Assembly: GCF_014897675.1 (NCBI RefSeq)
Contig: NZ_JABUXU010000006.1
Coordinates: 62,001 to 126,000 of the forward strand
DNA length: 64,000 nucleotides
Direction of reading: 5' to 3'
From: Advenella sp. FME57
GTDB taxonomy: Bacteria; Pseudomonadota; Gammaproteobacteria; Burkholderiales; Burkholderiaceae_B
Part shown: one piece after another, positions 28,692-37,192 of the stretch
Position numbering within the stretch: the stretch's first letter is position 1
Layout of the letters: each line of letters opens with the position of its first letter
Translations under genes and position numbers: made by a program
Notes under the pieces: model-generated
Seen by the model: the letters and a program-made list of their open reading frames with translations, nothing else
Databases searched by the model: none
What the model was told of the DNA's origin: nothing

Positions 28692-28966
28692 AAAACGATT
28701 TTGACCAGCGCGTGTCCGTGCAGCGCACGATACAGATTATCGAGCTGCTCACGGGAGGTGGCGCGTACCGTAAATGTCAGGCCAATGTAGTTGCCCTTGC
28801 TGCTTGGGCGCATCTCCACCGTAGCCGGATCAAACTGCGGATCGAACTGCAACACCACGTCTGTCAAGAGTTGTGCCAGTTCGGGATGCTGAACGCCCAT
28901 GACCTTGATAGGAAAATCACTGGGATATTCAATCAGCGACTGCTCTGGTGGAATGTCTTTCATCAT
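28688..28966 (-). CDS. ybeD: YbeD-family (DUF493) protein
   Basis: A 92-residue protein of the YbeD/DUF493 family, a small ferredoxin-like fold of unknown biochemical role that resembles an allosteric regulatory domain. The run [12 protein letters not shown] near residue 14 and the [22 protein letters not shown] segment are typical. It overlaps dat by 4 bp at its start and lipB at its end, and association with lipB is conserved. Function in lipoate metabolism is suggested by context only. Confidence 0.92.
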   Translation of the reverse strand: MMKDIPPEQSLIEYPSDFPIKVMGVQHPELAQLLTDVVLQFDPQFDPATVEMRPSSKGNYIGLTFTVRATSREQLDNLYRALHGHALVKIVL

Positions 28967-29829
28967 AATCGGGAAATTTCCTTGTCGTATTCAGCCCTTA
29001 CCTTTCTGTATATGGGGCCGGGCTGGCCATTTCCAACCGGTGCGCCGTCCAGCTCCAGAACCGGCAACACTTCCTTGGTGGCCGATGTGACAAGGATCTC
29101 ATCTGCAGCAAAAACTTCTGCACGAGTAATGTTGCGGGCTTCAAACGGCACTGCCGCCCGTTCGGCCAGCGTTGCCAGCAGACCGTAGCGAATCCCTTCA
29201 AGAATCAGGTGGTTCTTGACAGGCGCCAGCAAGGTGCCATCTTTGACCACCCACATATTGCTCAAGGACCCTTCAGTCAGAAAATCATTGCGAAACTGGA
29301 TCACTTCATCCACGCCGCGCTCGGCGGCTGCCTGGCGCGCCAGAACATTGCCCAGTAACGACACCGACTTTATATCGCAGTGCAGCCAGCGCTCATCCGG
29401 CCCCGAGATTACGCGAATACCGTGCTCGCGCTGCTGTGCAGTTGGCCGGATAAACGGACCGCTGGAGCAGAAAATGGTGGGCGTAACCGCAGGCACGGGG
29501 AATACATGCTCGCGTTTGGCAACGCCACGCGTAACCTGCAGATAAATAAATGAGTCATCGGTTTCGGCGCGATCAATCATGTCCTGCATCAGGCCGGCCC
29601 AGAACTGTGAGGTTTTGCCGGTGGCCAGGCTGATGGCGTTCAGGCTGCGCTCCAGGCGCTGCACATGCTCGTTCAGCCGGAACGGCTTGCGGTTGTAGGC
29701 CGGCACGACCTCATATACGCCATCCCCGAAAATGAACCCCCGATCGAATACCGAAATTTTTGCTTCGTCGGCCCGTACATACTCACCGTTAAGATAAACG
29801 ATGCTGTCGCTGTCTATACCCTGTATCAC
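28963..29829 (-). CDS. dat: D-amino acid aminotransferase (class IV PLP enzyme)
   Basis: A 288-residue fold-type IV aminotransferase. The PLP lysine is K154 in CDIKSVSLLGNVL, which is characteristic of D-amino acid aminotransferases. Early features are VYLNGEYV and FDRGFIFGDGVYEV, and the phosphate-binding LTSATKE-like segment appears as LVTSATKEVLP near residue 245. It would interconvert D-alanine and D-glutamate for peptidoglycan. It sits directly after dacA, which removes terminal D-alanine, and overlaps ybeD. A branched-chain or aminodeoxychorismate substrate is less likely. Confidence 0.88.
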   Translation of the reverse strand: MIQGIDSDSIVYLNGEYVRADEAKISVFDRGFIFGDGVYEVVPAYNRKPFRLNEHVQRLERSLNAISLATGKTSQFWAGLMQDMIDRAETDDSFIYLQVTRGVAKREHVFPVPAVTPTIFCSSGPFIRPTAQQREHGIRVISGPDERWLHCDIKSVSLLGNVLARQAAAERGVDEVIQFRNDFLTEGSLSNMWVVKDGTLLAPVKNHLILEGIRYGLLATLAERAAVPFEARNITRAEVFAADEILVTSATKEVLPVLELDGAPVGNGQPGPIYRKVRAEYDKEISRL

Positions 29830-29847
29830 AACACTCTGCCCGAAAGA

Positions 29848-31164
29848 TTAGCTATTGAAACTGCTCAGGACCTTGTCCCACATGCGTCCGAAGAAGCCGG
29901 CTTGCGGTACATCTTCAAGAACGGTGAGTGACTCCTGCTTGAGTACTTTACCATTGAGCACGAACTGAACATTGCCCACTGTCTGGCCCTTGGTCAGCGG
30001 CGCAACCAGTTTGCCGTTAATCTGCGTAATGGTCTGGACCTTGTCTTCCATGCCACGCGGCACGGTCACGCTGACGCCGTCGGCGGCACCCAGCTTGGCC
30101 TGCTTGACTGTGCCTTCCCAAACGCGCGGGCTGATGAGCGGCGCATCAGCTGCAGCCACCTGTTTGGCGGTAAAGTTCTGGTAGCCCCAGTCCAGCAGGT
30201 TCTGGCTGACCTGTTCGCGTTCGCGCACGGTTGCCGCACCAACGACCACTGAAATAAGACGACGATCATCGCGCTTGGCTGCGGCGATCAGGCAGTAGCC
30301 GGCATCTTCCGTATGCCCGGTTTTGAGCCCATCCACGCCAATATTGCGAGACAGCAGGCCATTGCGGTTGTGCTGGCGAATTTTGTTGTAGGTAAACTCA
30401 GGCTGGCTGAAATAGTGGTAATACTTGGAATGATCCTTGATCACGTGCTGCGCTAGCACTGACAGGTCGCGTACCGTCGTGTAGTGGTCCGGTGCCGGCA
30501 GGCCGGTCGGATCGGTAAAGTGGGTGTTGGCCATACCGAACAGCGCCGCTTCCTTGTTCATCTGGTTCACAAATACATCTTCGCTGCCGGCCACGGTTTC
30601 GGCCAACTGAATGGTGGCATCGTTACCAGACTGCACGACCATGCCCTTGATCAGATCATCGACAGTCACTTGTGTATTGACCCGGATGAACATGCGCGAA
30701 CCACCGGTGCGCCAGGCTTTTTCCGAAACGGTCACTTCCTGTTCCGGGCGGATGCGGTTGTCATCTAGTGCCGAGAACACCAGACTGGCGGTCATCAGCT
30801 TGGTCAGTGAAGCAGGCGACACTTTCAGGTCCGGTTCCTGGTTGCCGATAATCTGGCCCGACGTGGCATCAATCAGGAACCATGCCTTGACATTGGTTTG
30901 TGGCGGCGTCATGCCGGCCACCTCTGCAAGCACAGGCGTATTGGCGTTGGTTACCGGCACGCTGGAGCGTGATTCAGGCTTGGGGGGTGAAGTAGGGGCT
31001 TGTGTAGAGGATCCGGTTTGCGCACTGGTTTGCGTCGTGTCCGAACCTGTGGTTGTCTGCGTGCTGCCCGAGGACGCACTATTGTTGGTTTTATTGAAGA
31101 AGACATAAGCGCCGCCTGCGACCAGGACGATGATCAGGATGAGAACAATACGACGTAGGAACAT
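29848..31164 (-). CDS. dacA: D-alanyl-D-alanine carboxypeptidase (PBP5/6 family)
   Basis: A 438-residue penicillin-binding protein that trims pentapeptide side chains. Catalytic motifs are S119-L-T-K122, S179-G-N181 and K281-T-G283. The C-terminal 90 residues form the PBP5 beta-sandwich. The N-terminus is unusual for the family. A hydrophobic stretch (about residues 5-23) without a clear signal-peptidase site is followed by about 45 Ser/Thr/Gln/Pro residues before the catalytic domain, suggesting a membrane anchor and flexible spacer. It ends 18 bp before dat starts. Confidence 0.94.
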   Translation of the reverse strand: MFLRRIVLILIIVLVAGGAYVFFNKTNNSASSGSTQTTTGSDTTQTSAQTGSSTQAPTSPPKPESRSSVPVTNANTPVLAEVAGMTPPQTNVKAWFLIDATSGQIIGNQEPDLKVSPASLTKLMTASLVFSALDDNRIRPEQEVTVSEKAWRTGGSRMFIRVNTQVTVDDLIKGMVVQSGNDATIQLAETVAGSEDVFVNQMNKEAALFGMANTHFTDPTGLPAPDHYTTVRDLSVLAQHVIKDHSKYYHYFSQPEFTYNKIRQHNRNGLLSRNIGVDGLKTGHTEDAGYCLIAAAKRDDRRLISVVVGAATVREREQVSQNLLDWGYQNFTAKQVAAADAPLISPRVWEGTVKQAKLGAADGVSVTVPRGMEDKVQTITQINGKLVAPLTKGQTVGNVQFVLNGKVLKQESLTVLEDVPQAGFFGRMWDKVLSSFNS

Positions 31165-31249
31165 GGAAACGGATCCGGATAGAAGAAAGGATTTGAGAAG
31201 AGATGGGCCTGCCAGTTAGGAATTATAAGCGCTTGCAGGACAAAATGCG

Positions 31250-31921
31250 TTACAGGGTGGTTTCGGCGGACATCTGCTGCAACGCGTCGAGCGCCAGTTT
31301 TTTCAATTCGATCAGATAGCCATGAAAAAAATGGGTGGCGCCGGGAATAACCGTGACGGCAATGCGATAGCTGGCGATCCAGTCAAAGACTTCCTGCAGG
31401 GGTACCACTTCATCACGTTCCCCATGGATAACTACCGTGTTGGCAGGTAGCACCACCTCGCGCCAGGCGAACCGTTTTACTGCCGTGCCCACCAGGGTCA
31501 GCAATTGCGGCAAGGGCTGGGTTTGCTCTTCGTGCAACACCGAGTACAGTTGCGCTGCCACCGACGTTCCAAATGAAAAGCCGGCCAGCAGCCATGGCTT
31601 GCCGTCCAATTGAGGATGCGCAGTCAAAAAGGCCTGGATCAGCTGTTGCATGTCCTCGGTTTCGCCGCGCGCCTGGTCAAAACTGCCCTCAGATTTGCCG
31701 ATACCGCGAAAATCGGGACGCAGCACGGCGTAACCTGCCTGCGCGTAGGCGCGCGACAAGGTCGTGACCACTTTATTGTTGCGCGTGCCACCATGCAGCG
31801 GGTGCGGGTGCAGAACCAGCGCCCAGCCCAGTAGCTGCTGGGCCTGATCGGGCCAGTCGACAAGACAGTCGATGCGGCCTGCCGGGCCGACGGTATCAAA
31901 CGGTTCAGTCTGGATAGACAT
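31250..31921 (-). CDS. Alpha/beta hydrolase (COG2945 type)
   Basis: A 223-residue serine hydrolase of unknown substrate. The nucleophile elbow is GFSFG (AGFSFGTSVAAQL). The acidic residue is probably in HGERDEVVPL and the histidine in PGATHFFHG. The early LHPHPLHGGT and VLRPDFRGIGKSEG segments are typical of this compact family. Its ATG overlaps the stop of the 53-residue gene by one base (TAATG), so it belongs to the birA-coaX operon. I cannot predict its substrate. Confidence 0.85.
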   Translation of the reverse strand: MSIQTEPFDTVGPAGRIDCLVDWPDQAQQLLGWALVLHPHPLHGGTRNNKVVTTLSRAYAQAGYAVLRPDFRGIGKSEGSFDQARGETEDMQQLIQAFLTAHPQLDGKPWLLAGFSFGTSVAAQLYSVLHEEQTQPLPQLLTLVGTAVKRFAWREVVLPANTVVIHGERDEVVPLQEVFDWIASYRIAVTVIPGATHFFHGYLIELKKLALDALQQMSAETTL

Positions 31922-32082
31922 TAGCGTATCGGTCCTACTTCAATGGCGCCTGGCCGAAATTCGGTGGGGGTCTTGACGGTCGCCCCCAGACGCGATTCGC
32001 CCGGCTTGAGGCCAAACCAGCCTGCGCCCAATCCGTAAGTAAGGGCATTGGCCAGGACGACAATAAAGAAAAGCGTGCGCAT
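31921..32082 (-). CDS. 53-residue membrane-anchored protein, possible remnant of a SPOR-domain gene
   Basis: A very short gene between coaX and the hydrolase. It starts 1 bp after the coaX stop (TGATATG) and its TAA overlaps the next ATG, so it should be translated. The N-terminal 20 residues are hydrophobic (MRTLFFIVVLANALTYGLGA) and a hydrophilic tail of about 30 follows. The N-terminus resembles the anchor of SPOR-domain proteins encoded next to coaX in related bacteria (memory-based), but no SPOR domain is present. It may be a truncated relic or a small membrane protein in its own right. Confidence 0.6.
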   Translation of the reverse strand: MRTLFFIVVLANALTYGLGAGWFGLKPGESRLGATVKTPTEFRPGAIEVGPIR

Positions 32083-32083
32083 A

Positions 32084-32884
32084 TCAGGCGTCCGTTGAGT
32101 GCTGTGCAAGCGCGCGCAGGCCGTCAAGGACCGGCGATTCGCTCTCGATGACCGGTATTGTACCAAATCCCATGTCAACGCTGAATGAATCGATACGCGC
32201 CTGCAGTTCCGGCATGATCGCCGCGCGCGCGCCCCCGGTGACAAAAACCAGCGGCGCGCGGCCCAGATGTTCGGTCACCTGCTGCCACTGCCGGATCACA
32301 CCACCCGTTTGCGCAGCCACAATGCCGGCGGCAATGGCCGCCTGGGTGTTTTGCGGAAATGATGGCCACACCTGTGCTGACATCGGGGCAACGGGCAGGC
32401 GGGCCGTCCCTGCGCCCAGCGATGATTGCATCATGCTGACGCCAGGGAAAATCACCCCGCCCAGAAAAGTTTCATGATCGTCGATCGTATCGACCGTCGT
32501 CGCCGTCCCGAAGCTGACAAGCATCATCGGGCCATCGACGGGTCGCGCAGCCAGAATGCCCAGCAGGCCAAGCCAGCGATCGGGCCCCAGCTCGGCCGGG
32601 TTGTGATAGCGGTTTTTCAGCCGCAGCAGGCGCGCTCCCGGCGTCTGCCACTGGATCAGGCACGGCGCAAGGATCGCGTCCAGTTCCTGGCGGATCGCCT
32701 CGGTGGTGACACTGACGCCCAGCGCCCTGGCCGGCGCCTGCGGCAGTTGCCTGATCAGATCGGCCAGGGCATTCAGGTCCGCAGCAGCAAAGGCATGAAC
32801 GCCTGTGTCGGCAGACCGGCCTGCCGAATCGTAAAGGGAAACTTTGATGCGCGAGTTGCCAGCGTCAATCAGAACGGTCAGCAT
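32084..32884 (-). CDS. coaX: Type III pantothenate kinase
   Basis: A 266-residue ASKHA-fold kinase for the first step of CoA synthesis, the type not feedback-inhibited by CoA. The N-terminal DAGNSRIK is the phosphate-binding motif, GPDRWLGLLG carries the catalytic aspartate, and SFGTATTVD and GGVIFPG are further conserved blocks. It follows birA by 4 bp, the usual birA-coaX arrangement, and no other pantothenate kinase is seen in the window. Confidence 0.96.
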   Translation of the reverse strand: MLTVLIDAGNSRIKVSLYDSAGRSADTGVHAFAAADLNALADLIRQLPQAPARALGVSVTTEAIRQELDAILAPCLIQWQTPGARLLRLKNRYHNPAELGPDRWLGLLGILAARPVDGPMMLVSFGTATTVDTIDDHETFLGGVIFPGVSMMQSSLGAGTARLPVAPMSAQVWPSFPQNTQAAIAAGIVAAQTGGVIRQWQQVTEHLGRAPLVFVTGGARAAIMPELQARIDSFSVDMGFGTIPVIESESPVLDGLRALAQHSTDA

Positions 32885-32888
32885 AGGG

Positions 32889-33749
32889 TCAGCCCTGGCC
32901 TTCAGGCCGGATGGAAATATCGCCGATCGTAATGGCGTGCTGTTGTCCGGCGCATTCTACCAGCAGACAGCCGTCCTGATTAACGCCACGGGCGGCGCCG
33001 GACAGGACGATCCGCTCATCCTGGATCACATTGACCTGTTGCTCGCGCAGTGCATCTATCTGCGAATGACGCGCCATGAAAGCGGCAAACCCCTGCTGCT
33101 CATACTGCGCAAAGGCGTCGCGCCACGCCCGGGCAATGCGTGCAACCAGCAAGGCGATGTCTTGCGAGCGACCGGGGTCATCGCTCATATCGCCCAGCAC
33201 CGAGGTCCAGTCGGCGACCTTGCGCCCCAGATGCTGGGTCAATTCCACTGCGCTGGATAAATTCATCCCCATGCCGACGATGACCACATGGTGGTGCTGC
33301 GATTCGCGCTGCACCGGCCGGGCTGATTCGACCAGCAAACCGGACAGCTTGGCCTGATCGTACAAAATATCATTGGGCCACTTCATGAGCAGGCGATCCT
33401 GCACCGCCGGGCCGGTGATTTTTCGCAACTGCTCGCAGGCGACAATCCCCACGACCGGCGCCAGCATGGGCAGGCGCGCAGGCGGCACGAACACATCATA
33501 GGCGCAGGAAAACATCAGCGTGGAACCGGGCGTGTCCTGCCAGCGCCGCCCTGCCCTGCCGCGTCCGCTGGTCTGGGTATGGGCGCCCAGCAGCGCCGGC
33601 CGGCCCATGGCAGATTGCGTACCTCTGACTTCCTGCATCAGGTTGACGTTGGTCGAACCGACCTGCTCAACCCAAGCGATACTGGCAAAGTCTGGCAATG
33701 CCGAATAAAGGGTTTTTTGCAGGACGGAGGCGCTTGGTAACAGTGACAT
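32889..33749 (-). CDS. birA: Biotin--[acetyl-CoA-carboxylase] ligase
   Basis: A 286-residue biotin-protein ligase that makes biotinyl-AMP and attaches biotin to the carboxylase carrier. The adenylate loop GRGRAGRRW and the LMKWPNDILYDQAKLSGLLVE segment are diagnostic. The N-terminal DNA-binding domain of E. coli BirA is missing, so it is a monofunctional ligase rather than a repressor. The C-terminal small SH3-like domain is present. It lies between waaA and coaX on the minus strand with spacings of 3-4 bp. Confidence 0.95.
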   Translation of the reverse strand: MSLLPSASVLQKTLYSALPDFASIAWVEQVGSTNVNLMQEVRGTQSAMGRPALLGAHTQTSGRGRAGRRWQDTPGSTLMFSCAYDVFVPPARLPMLAPVVGIVACEQLRKITGPAVQDRLLMKWPNDILYDQAKLSGLLVESARPVQRESQHHHVVIVGMGMNLSSAVELTQHLGRKVADWTSVLGDMSDDPGRSQDIALLVARIARAWRDAFAQYEQQGFAAFMARHSQIDALREQQVNVIQDERIVLSGAARGVNQDGCLLVECAGQQHAITIGDISIRPEGQG

Positions 33750-33752
33750 GGT

Positions 33753-35138
33753 TTACTTCAGATAAGGCTGCAACGCAGACATGATTCTATCGGTAGCGCC
33801 CTCGTGCAGGGACAGCCATTCTTTGGCAGCGCGACTCATGCCCAGGCGCAATTCGGGATTCTCCAGAATCCGCAATGCCAGGCCAATCGCCTCGGAGGGC
33901 GTCTGGGCGCGGCGGGCAGCGCCCTCGGCCAGCGCATCTTCTACCGATTGCTGGAAATTGCGGGTATGCGGGCCCACGATGACGGGCAGGCCAAGCGCAC
34001 TGGCTTCGATATGATTCTGGCCACCCAGCTCGGCAAAACTGCCAGCCACGATGGCCACGTCGGCCAAGCCATAAAAGAAAAACATTTCACCAACCGAATC
34101 GCCCAGCAATACATCGGCCGTGCGCAACTGGTTATCGGTCGGAAAGTCGCTGCGCCGACAGAGACTCAGGCCATCATCAGCCAGATATCCGGCGACCAGA
34201 TCAAAGCGTTGCGGGTGCCGGGGCACCAGGACAAACAGCGGCATCCGATTGTGGTCGACGCCCGATGCGTCTTGCCGGTCTGCCCCGCCCTGTTCGTCCC
34301 GAGAGGCCTGATAGGTCTTTTTTACCTCGGCGATGGCGCGGGTAAACAACTCGTCTTCGCCTTCCCGAGTGCTGGCAATCACAATGACAGGCCGCCCGAT
34401 ATGGCGTCGCGCCACCTGCCCCATATGCGACTGTTCGGGCGAGATGCGCAGGTCAAACTTCAGGTTACCCACCACGCGGGTGCGCTTGACGCCGATTTCC
34501 GCAAGACGCGCTGCGTCAATGTGGGTCTGGGTGAGAATCAGGTCAATACTGGTCAGCGCCTTGCGCAGCACGCTGCCCAGCAGTTGTCCGCGGCGCAGCG
34601 ACGCCGGTGAAAAGCGCGCACTGGCCACGATAACGGGAATATTCTGTTTCTTGGTCTGAGCCACCATATTAGGCCAGATTTCGCGTTCGATCAGGACACA
34701 GCAGCGCGGCTTCCAGTAATCGAGAAACCCTTGCACGGCTTCGGGAAAATCGTAAGGCATCCACGCCTGGCACAATCTGCCGGTATTGATGGCCGGCGCA
34801 AACAGTTTGCCGCCAATTGACCTGCCGGTTTCCGTAAAATGCGTCAGCAGGACAGGCAACCCCTGGTCCAGCAGCGCCTGCACCAGCGGCTGGGCGGCCC
34901 GCGTCTCGCCCAGGCTGACGGCATGCACCCACACCGGCCGGGCAAAATCGAATACCGATTCGGCATAACCCTCGTCATCGTCATGCGGGCCGGCCTGCTG
35001 TCTTTCGGTATAACGGCCATATCGCTCGGGACCACGGATATCCCAAACGCCGCCAGCCTTGCGCGCGCGCCGTTGCAGCCACCACAGCAGCAAGGGTGAG
35101 GCCATTCTTAGGGTTGCAGTATAAAAAAAGCGATTCAT
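33753..35138 (-). CDS. waaA: 3-deoxy-D-manno-octulosonic acid (Kdo) transferase
   Basis: A 461-residue membrane-associated GT-B enzyme that adds Kdo from CMP-Kdo to lipid IVA. The N-terminal hydrophobic anchor leads into WDIRGPERYGRY. VHAVSLGETRAAQPLV and the C-terminal GSFAELGGQNHIEASALGLPVIVGP are classic WaaA blocks. It is about 35 residues longer than typical enzymes (around 425). The extra length includes a hydrophilic insert near residues 280-305 (SRDEQGGADRQDASGVDHNR). It is followed by birA after 3 bp and preceded by waaC. Confidence 0.95.
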   Translation of the reverse strand: MNRFFYTATLRMASPLLLWWLQRRARKAGGVWDIRGPERYGRYTERQQAGPHDDDEGYAESVFDFARPVWVHAVSLGETRAAQPLVQALLDQGLPVLLTHFTETGRSIGGKLFAPAINTGRLCQAWMPYDFPEAVQGFLDYWKPRCCVLIEREIWPNMVAQTKKQNIPVIVASARFSPASLRRGQLLGSVLRKALTSIDLILTQTHIDAARLAEIGVKRTRVVGNLKFDLRISPEQSHMGQVARRHIGRPVIVIASTREGEDELFTRAIAEVKKTYQASRDEQGGADRQDASGVDHNRMPLFVLVPRHPQRFDLVAGYLADDGLSLCRRSDFPTDNQLRTADVLLGDSVGEMFFFYGLADVAIVAGSFAELGGQNHIEASALGLPVIVGPHTRNFQQSVEDALAEGAARRAQTPSEAIGLALRILENPELRLGMSRAAKEWLSLHEGATDRIMSALQPYLK

Positions 35139-35182
35139 GTTCTGATTCTAGGTACCGGGACGGCCACAAGGAAGGATCACTG

Positions 35183-36136
35183 TCAGGCCTGCAAAGCCTG
35201 TTTCAGTTTTGACACCACCATATCTTGCGTTGGCGGCAGGCCCCGGTCGCCCAGGCTCGCAGTAAAGCCGGCGCCTTCCAGGGGCGTGCGCACCGGTGTA
35301 GAGGCGCTGTAGATACCGATAGTGGGACGACCAAGCGCCGCCGCCAGGTGCGTCAGACCGCTATCGAGACCGACCATAATTTTGCAGGCTGCCAACAGTT
35401 TAGCAACTTCGGTCAGGTTCATTCTGGGTAAAACTTCGGCATTATCGAAATCCCGTATAAGGGCGTGTGCCCTGGCCGTCTCTTTTTCGTTCCCGGCAAG
35501 CAGCTTCAGCCCCAACCCTGCCTGCTTGAGCAGACCAAAGACGACCAGCCAGTCCTGTTCGGGCCATAACTTGTCTTCTCGACTGGCCGACGGCATGATG
35601 ACTGCATAATCCTGTATCGGCGTGTTATCGGTAAAGGACTGCAGACCGAAATCGGGATCCCCCGAGAAGGTATAACCCAGCGCAGCAGAGGCCAGCAGGC
35701 GCTGACGGCGCACCGCCGGCTGCCAGAATTCGACCTTATGGCGATCATGATAAAAAAGCGAGGCCAGCGACTCACGTGCCGAACGCCAGTCCAGGCCGTG
35801 GCGCCGACCTTTTGCCTGGCGCACAACCCAGGCCGATTTCATTAGCCCCTGCATGTCCAGCACAATATCGTAATCCCGCTTGTGCAGGTTCTGGGCGAAG
35901 GCTCGCCGTTCACTGCAGGCCTGCCGCGAGAGCCACTGCTTGCGCCAGCGGCGGTGGGAAATGACAATCACCTCGTGCACGGCAGGATGCCAGGCAGGAA
36001 TTTGCGCAAAATTTTCTTCCACGACCCAGTCGATTTGCGCACCAGGCACATGCCGATGAATGTCGGAGATGGCCGGTAGCATATGCACCAGATCTCCCAG
36101 GGAAGACGAGCGAACAATCAGGATTTTTTTTGTCAT
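35183..36136 (-). CDS. waaC: Lipopolysaccharide heptosyltransferase I
   Basis: A 317-residue GT9 enzyme that adds the first heptose to Kdo of the LPS inner core. The start RSSSLGDLVHMLPAISDI is the heptosyltransferase signature, PGAQIDWVVEENFAQIP is typical of WaaC, and GLDSGLTHLAAALGRPTIGIYSAS forms the donor site. I use the ATG at 36136 (MTKKILIVRS); the frame extends 34 codons upstream without family similarity. Gene order waaC-waaA supports the inner-core assignment. Confidence 0.93.
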   Translation of the reverse strand: MTKKILIVRSSSLGDLVHMLPAISDIHRHVPGAQIDWVVEENFAQIPAWHPAVHEVIVISHRRWRKQWLSRQACSERRAFAQNLHKRDYDIVLDMQGLMKSAWVVRQAKGRRHGLDWRSARESLASLFYHDRHKVEFWQPAVRRQRLLASAALGYTFSGDPDFGLQSFTDNTPIQDYAVIMPSASREDKLWPEQDWLVVFGLLKQAGLGLKLLAGNEKETARAHALIRDFDNAEVLPRMNLTEVAKLLAACKIMVGLDSGLTHLAAALGRPTIGIYSASTPVRTPLEGAGFTASLGDRGLPPTQDMVVSKLKQALQA

Positions 36137-36373
36137 CGTAGCGATTTTCGTACTGTGACATGCCTGAAGGTCTGCCACGGGGTAACTGAGTGCAAACTCA
36201 ATGGGCAAGCTGCGGCAGCCGCAACCTGCAGTTGCCAACGCCAGGCACGCCCTGAGTATTGGCCGCTATTGTAGCGAAGAATGAGGCGTTGCTGCACCCG
36301 GCTTTCGCAAAGCAAGCTGCGCCTGGGCGCAAAACCCGCAAATTGGGAGCAACCAGTGTCGGATGGATACATT

Positions 36374-37183
36374 TCAGGCCAGTTCCAGTTCGGCCAGGAT
36401 CGGCGCATGGTCGGAAATGCGTGCCCAGGGCAGCCCCTTGAGCACCTGCGCCGACAGGATGGTAAAGCCGCGTTGGTACATGCGATCCAGCCGCAGCCAG
36501 GGGAACATGGCCGGGAACGTACGCGGTGGCGCCAATTGATCCACTGCCATCAGGCCGCGACCGTCCATCATGCTACGCAATGACGTTTTCAGGCGCGGCA
36601 ACTCGTTATCTATCCGCAGCGGACTGTTGGCGAACACCTCGTGCAGCCCCAGTTCGTGATCGAAATAAGGCGCCAGTTTCTCGTTCCAGTCGTTGAAATC
36701 GCCGGCCAGAATAAGCGGTTCATGATCCGGCACCAGCCGCTTGATGCGTTCGATGATGGCAACGGCCTGCCGACCGCGACTGGCGGCAAACAGCCCCAGA
36801 TGCGCGACAAAACAGTGAACCGTTTTGCCGTCGACTTCCACCCGTGCATGTAACACACCGCGCTGCTCCAGCCGATGGTCGGAAATATCCTCGTTTTCAT
36901 GCTCCACAATGCGAAACCGGGAAAGCAATGCATTGCCGTGATCGGTGTCGGTGCGTACAGCATTGCAGCCATAACAGACATCCATCGACAAATGATTTGC
37001 CAGCATATCCTGCTGCGCGTGTAACGACTCGAACCGGCTGTTGCGGCCCTGCACTTCCTGCAGAAATACCAGATCAGCGCTCAGTTGTGTCAACCCGGAC
37101 TGCAGATCGGCAAGCGACACGCGCTTGCCAAATGCTGACTTGCCTTTGTGGATGTTATAGCTGACAACTTTGAGTGTAGTCAT
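36374..37183 (-). CDS. Endonuclease/exonuclease/phosphatase-family protein
   Basis: A 269-residue EEP-superfamily hydrolase. The opening VVSYNIHKGKSAFGKR and the metal-site FLQEVQG (catalytic Glu), LAGDFNDW and ISDHAPIL motifs are all present. Members of this subgroup include putative nucleases and phosphodiesterases often linked to cardiolipin synthase genes, but no such neighbour is seen here. It follows the site-2-protease-like gene by 9 bp. Substrate unknown. Confidence 0.88.
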   Translation of the reverse strand: MTTLKVVSYNIHKGKSAFGKRVSLADLQSGLTQLSADLVFLQEVQGRNSRFESLHAQQDMLANHLSMDVCYGCNAVRTDTDHGNALLSRFRIVEHENEDISDHRLEQRGVLHARVEVDGKTVHCFVAHLGLFAASRGRQAVAIIERIKRLVPDHEPLILAGDFNDWNEKLAPYFDHELGLHEVFANSPLRIDNELPRLKTSLRSMMDGRGLMAVDQLAPPRTFPAMFPWLRLDRMYQRGFTILSAQVLKGLPWARISDHAPILAELELA

Positions 37184-37192
37184 GATTTATGC

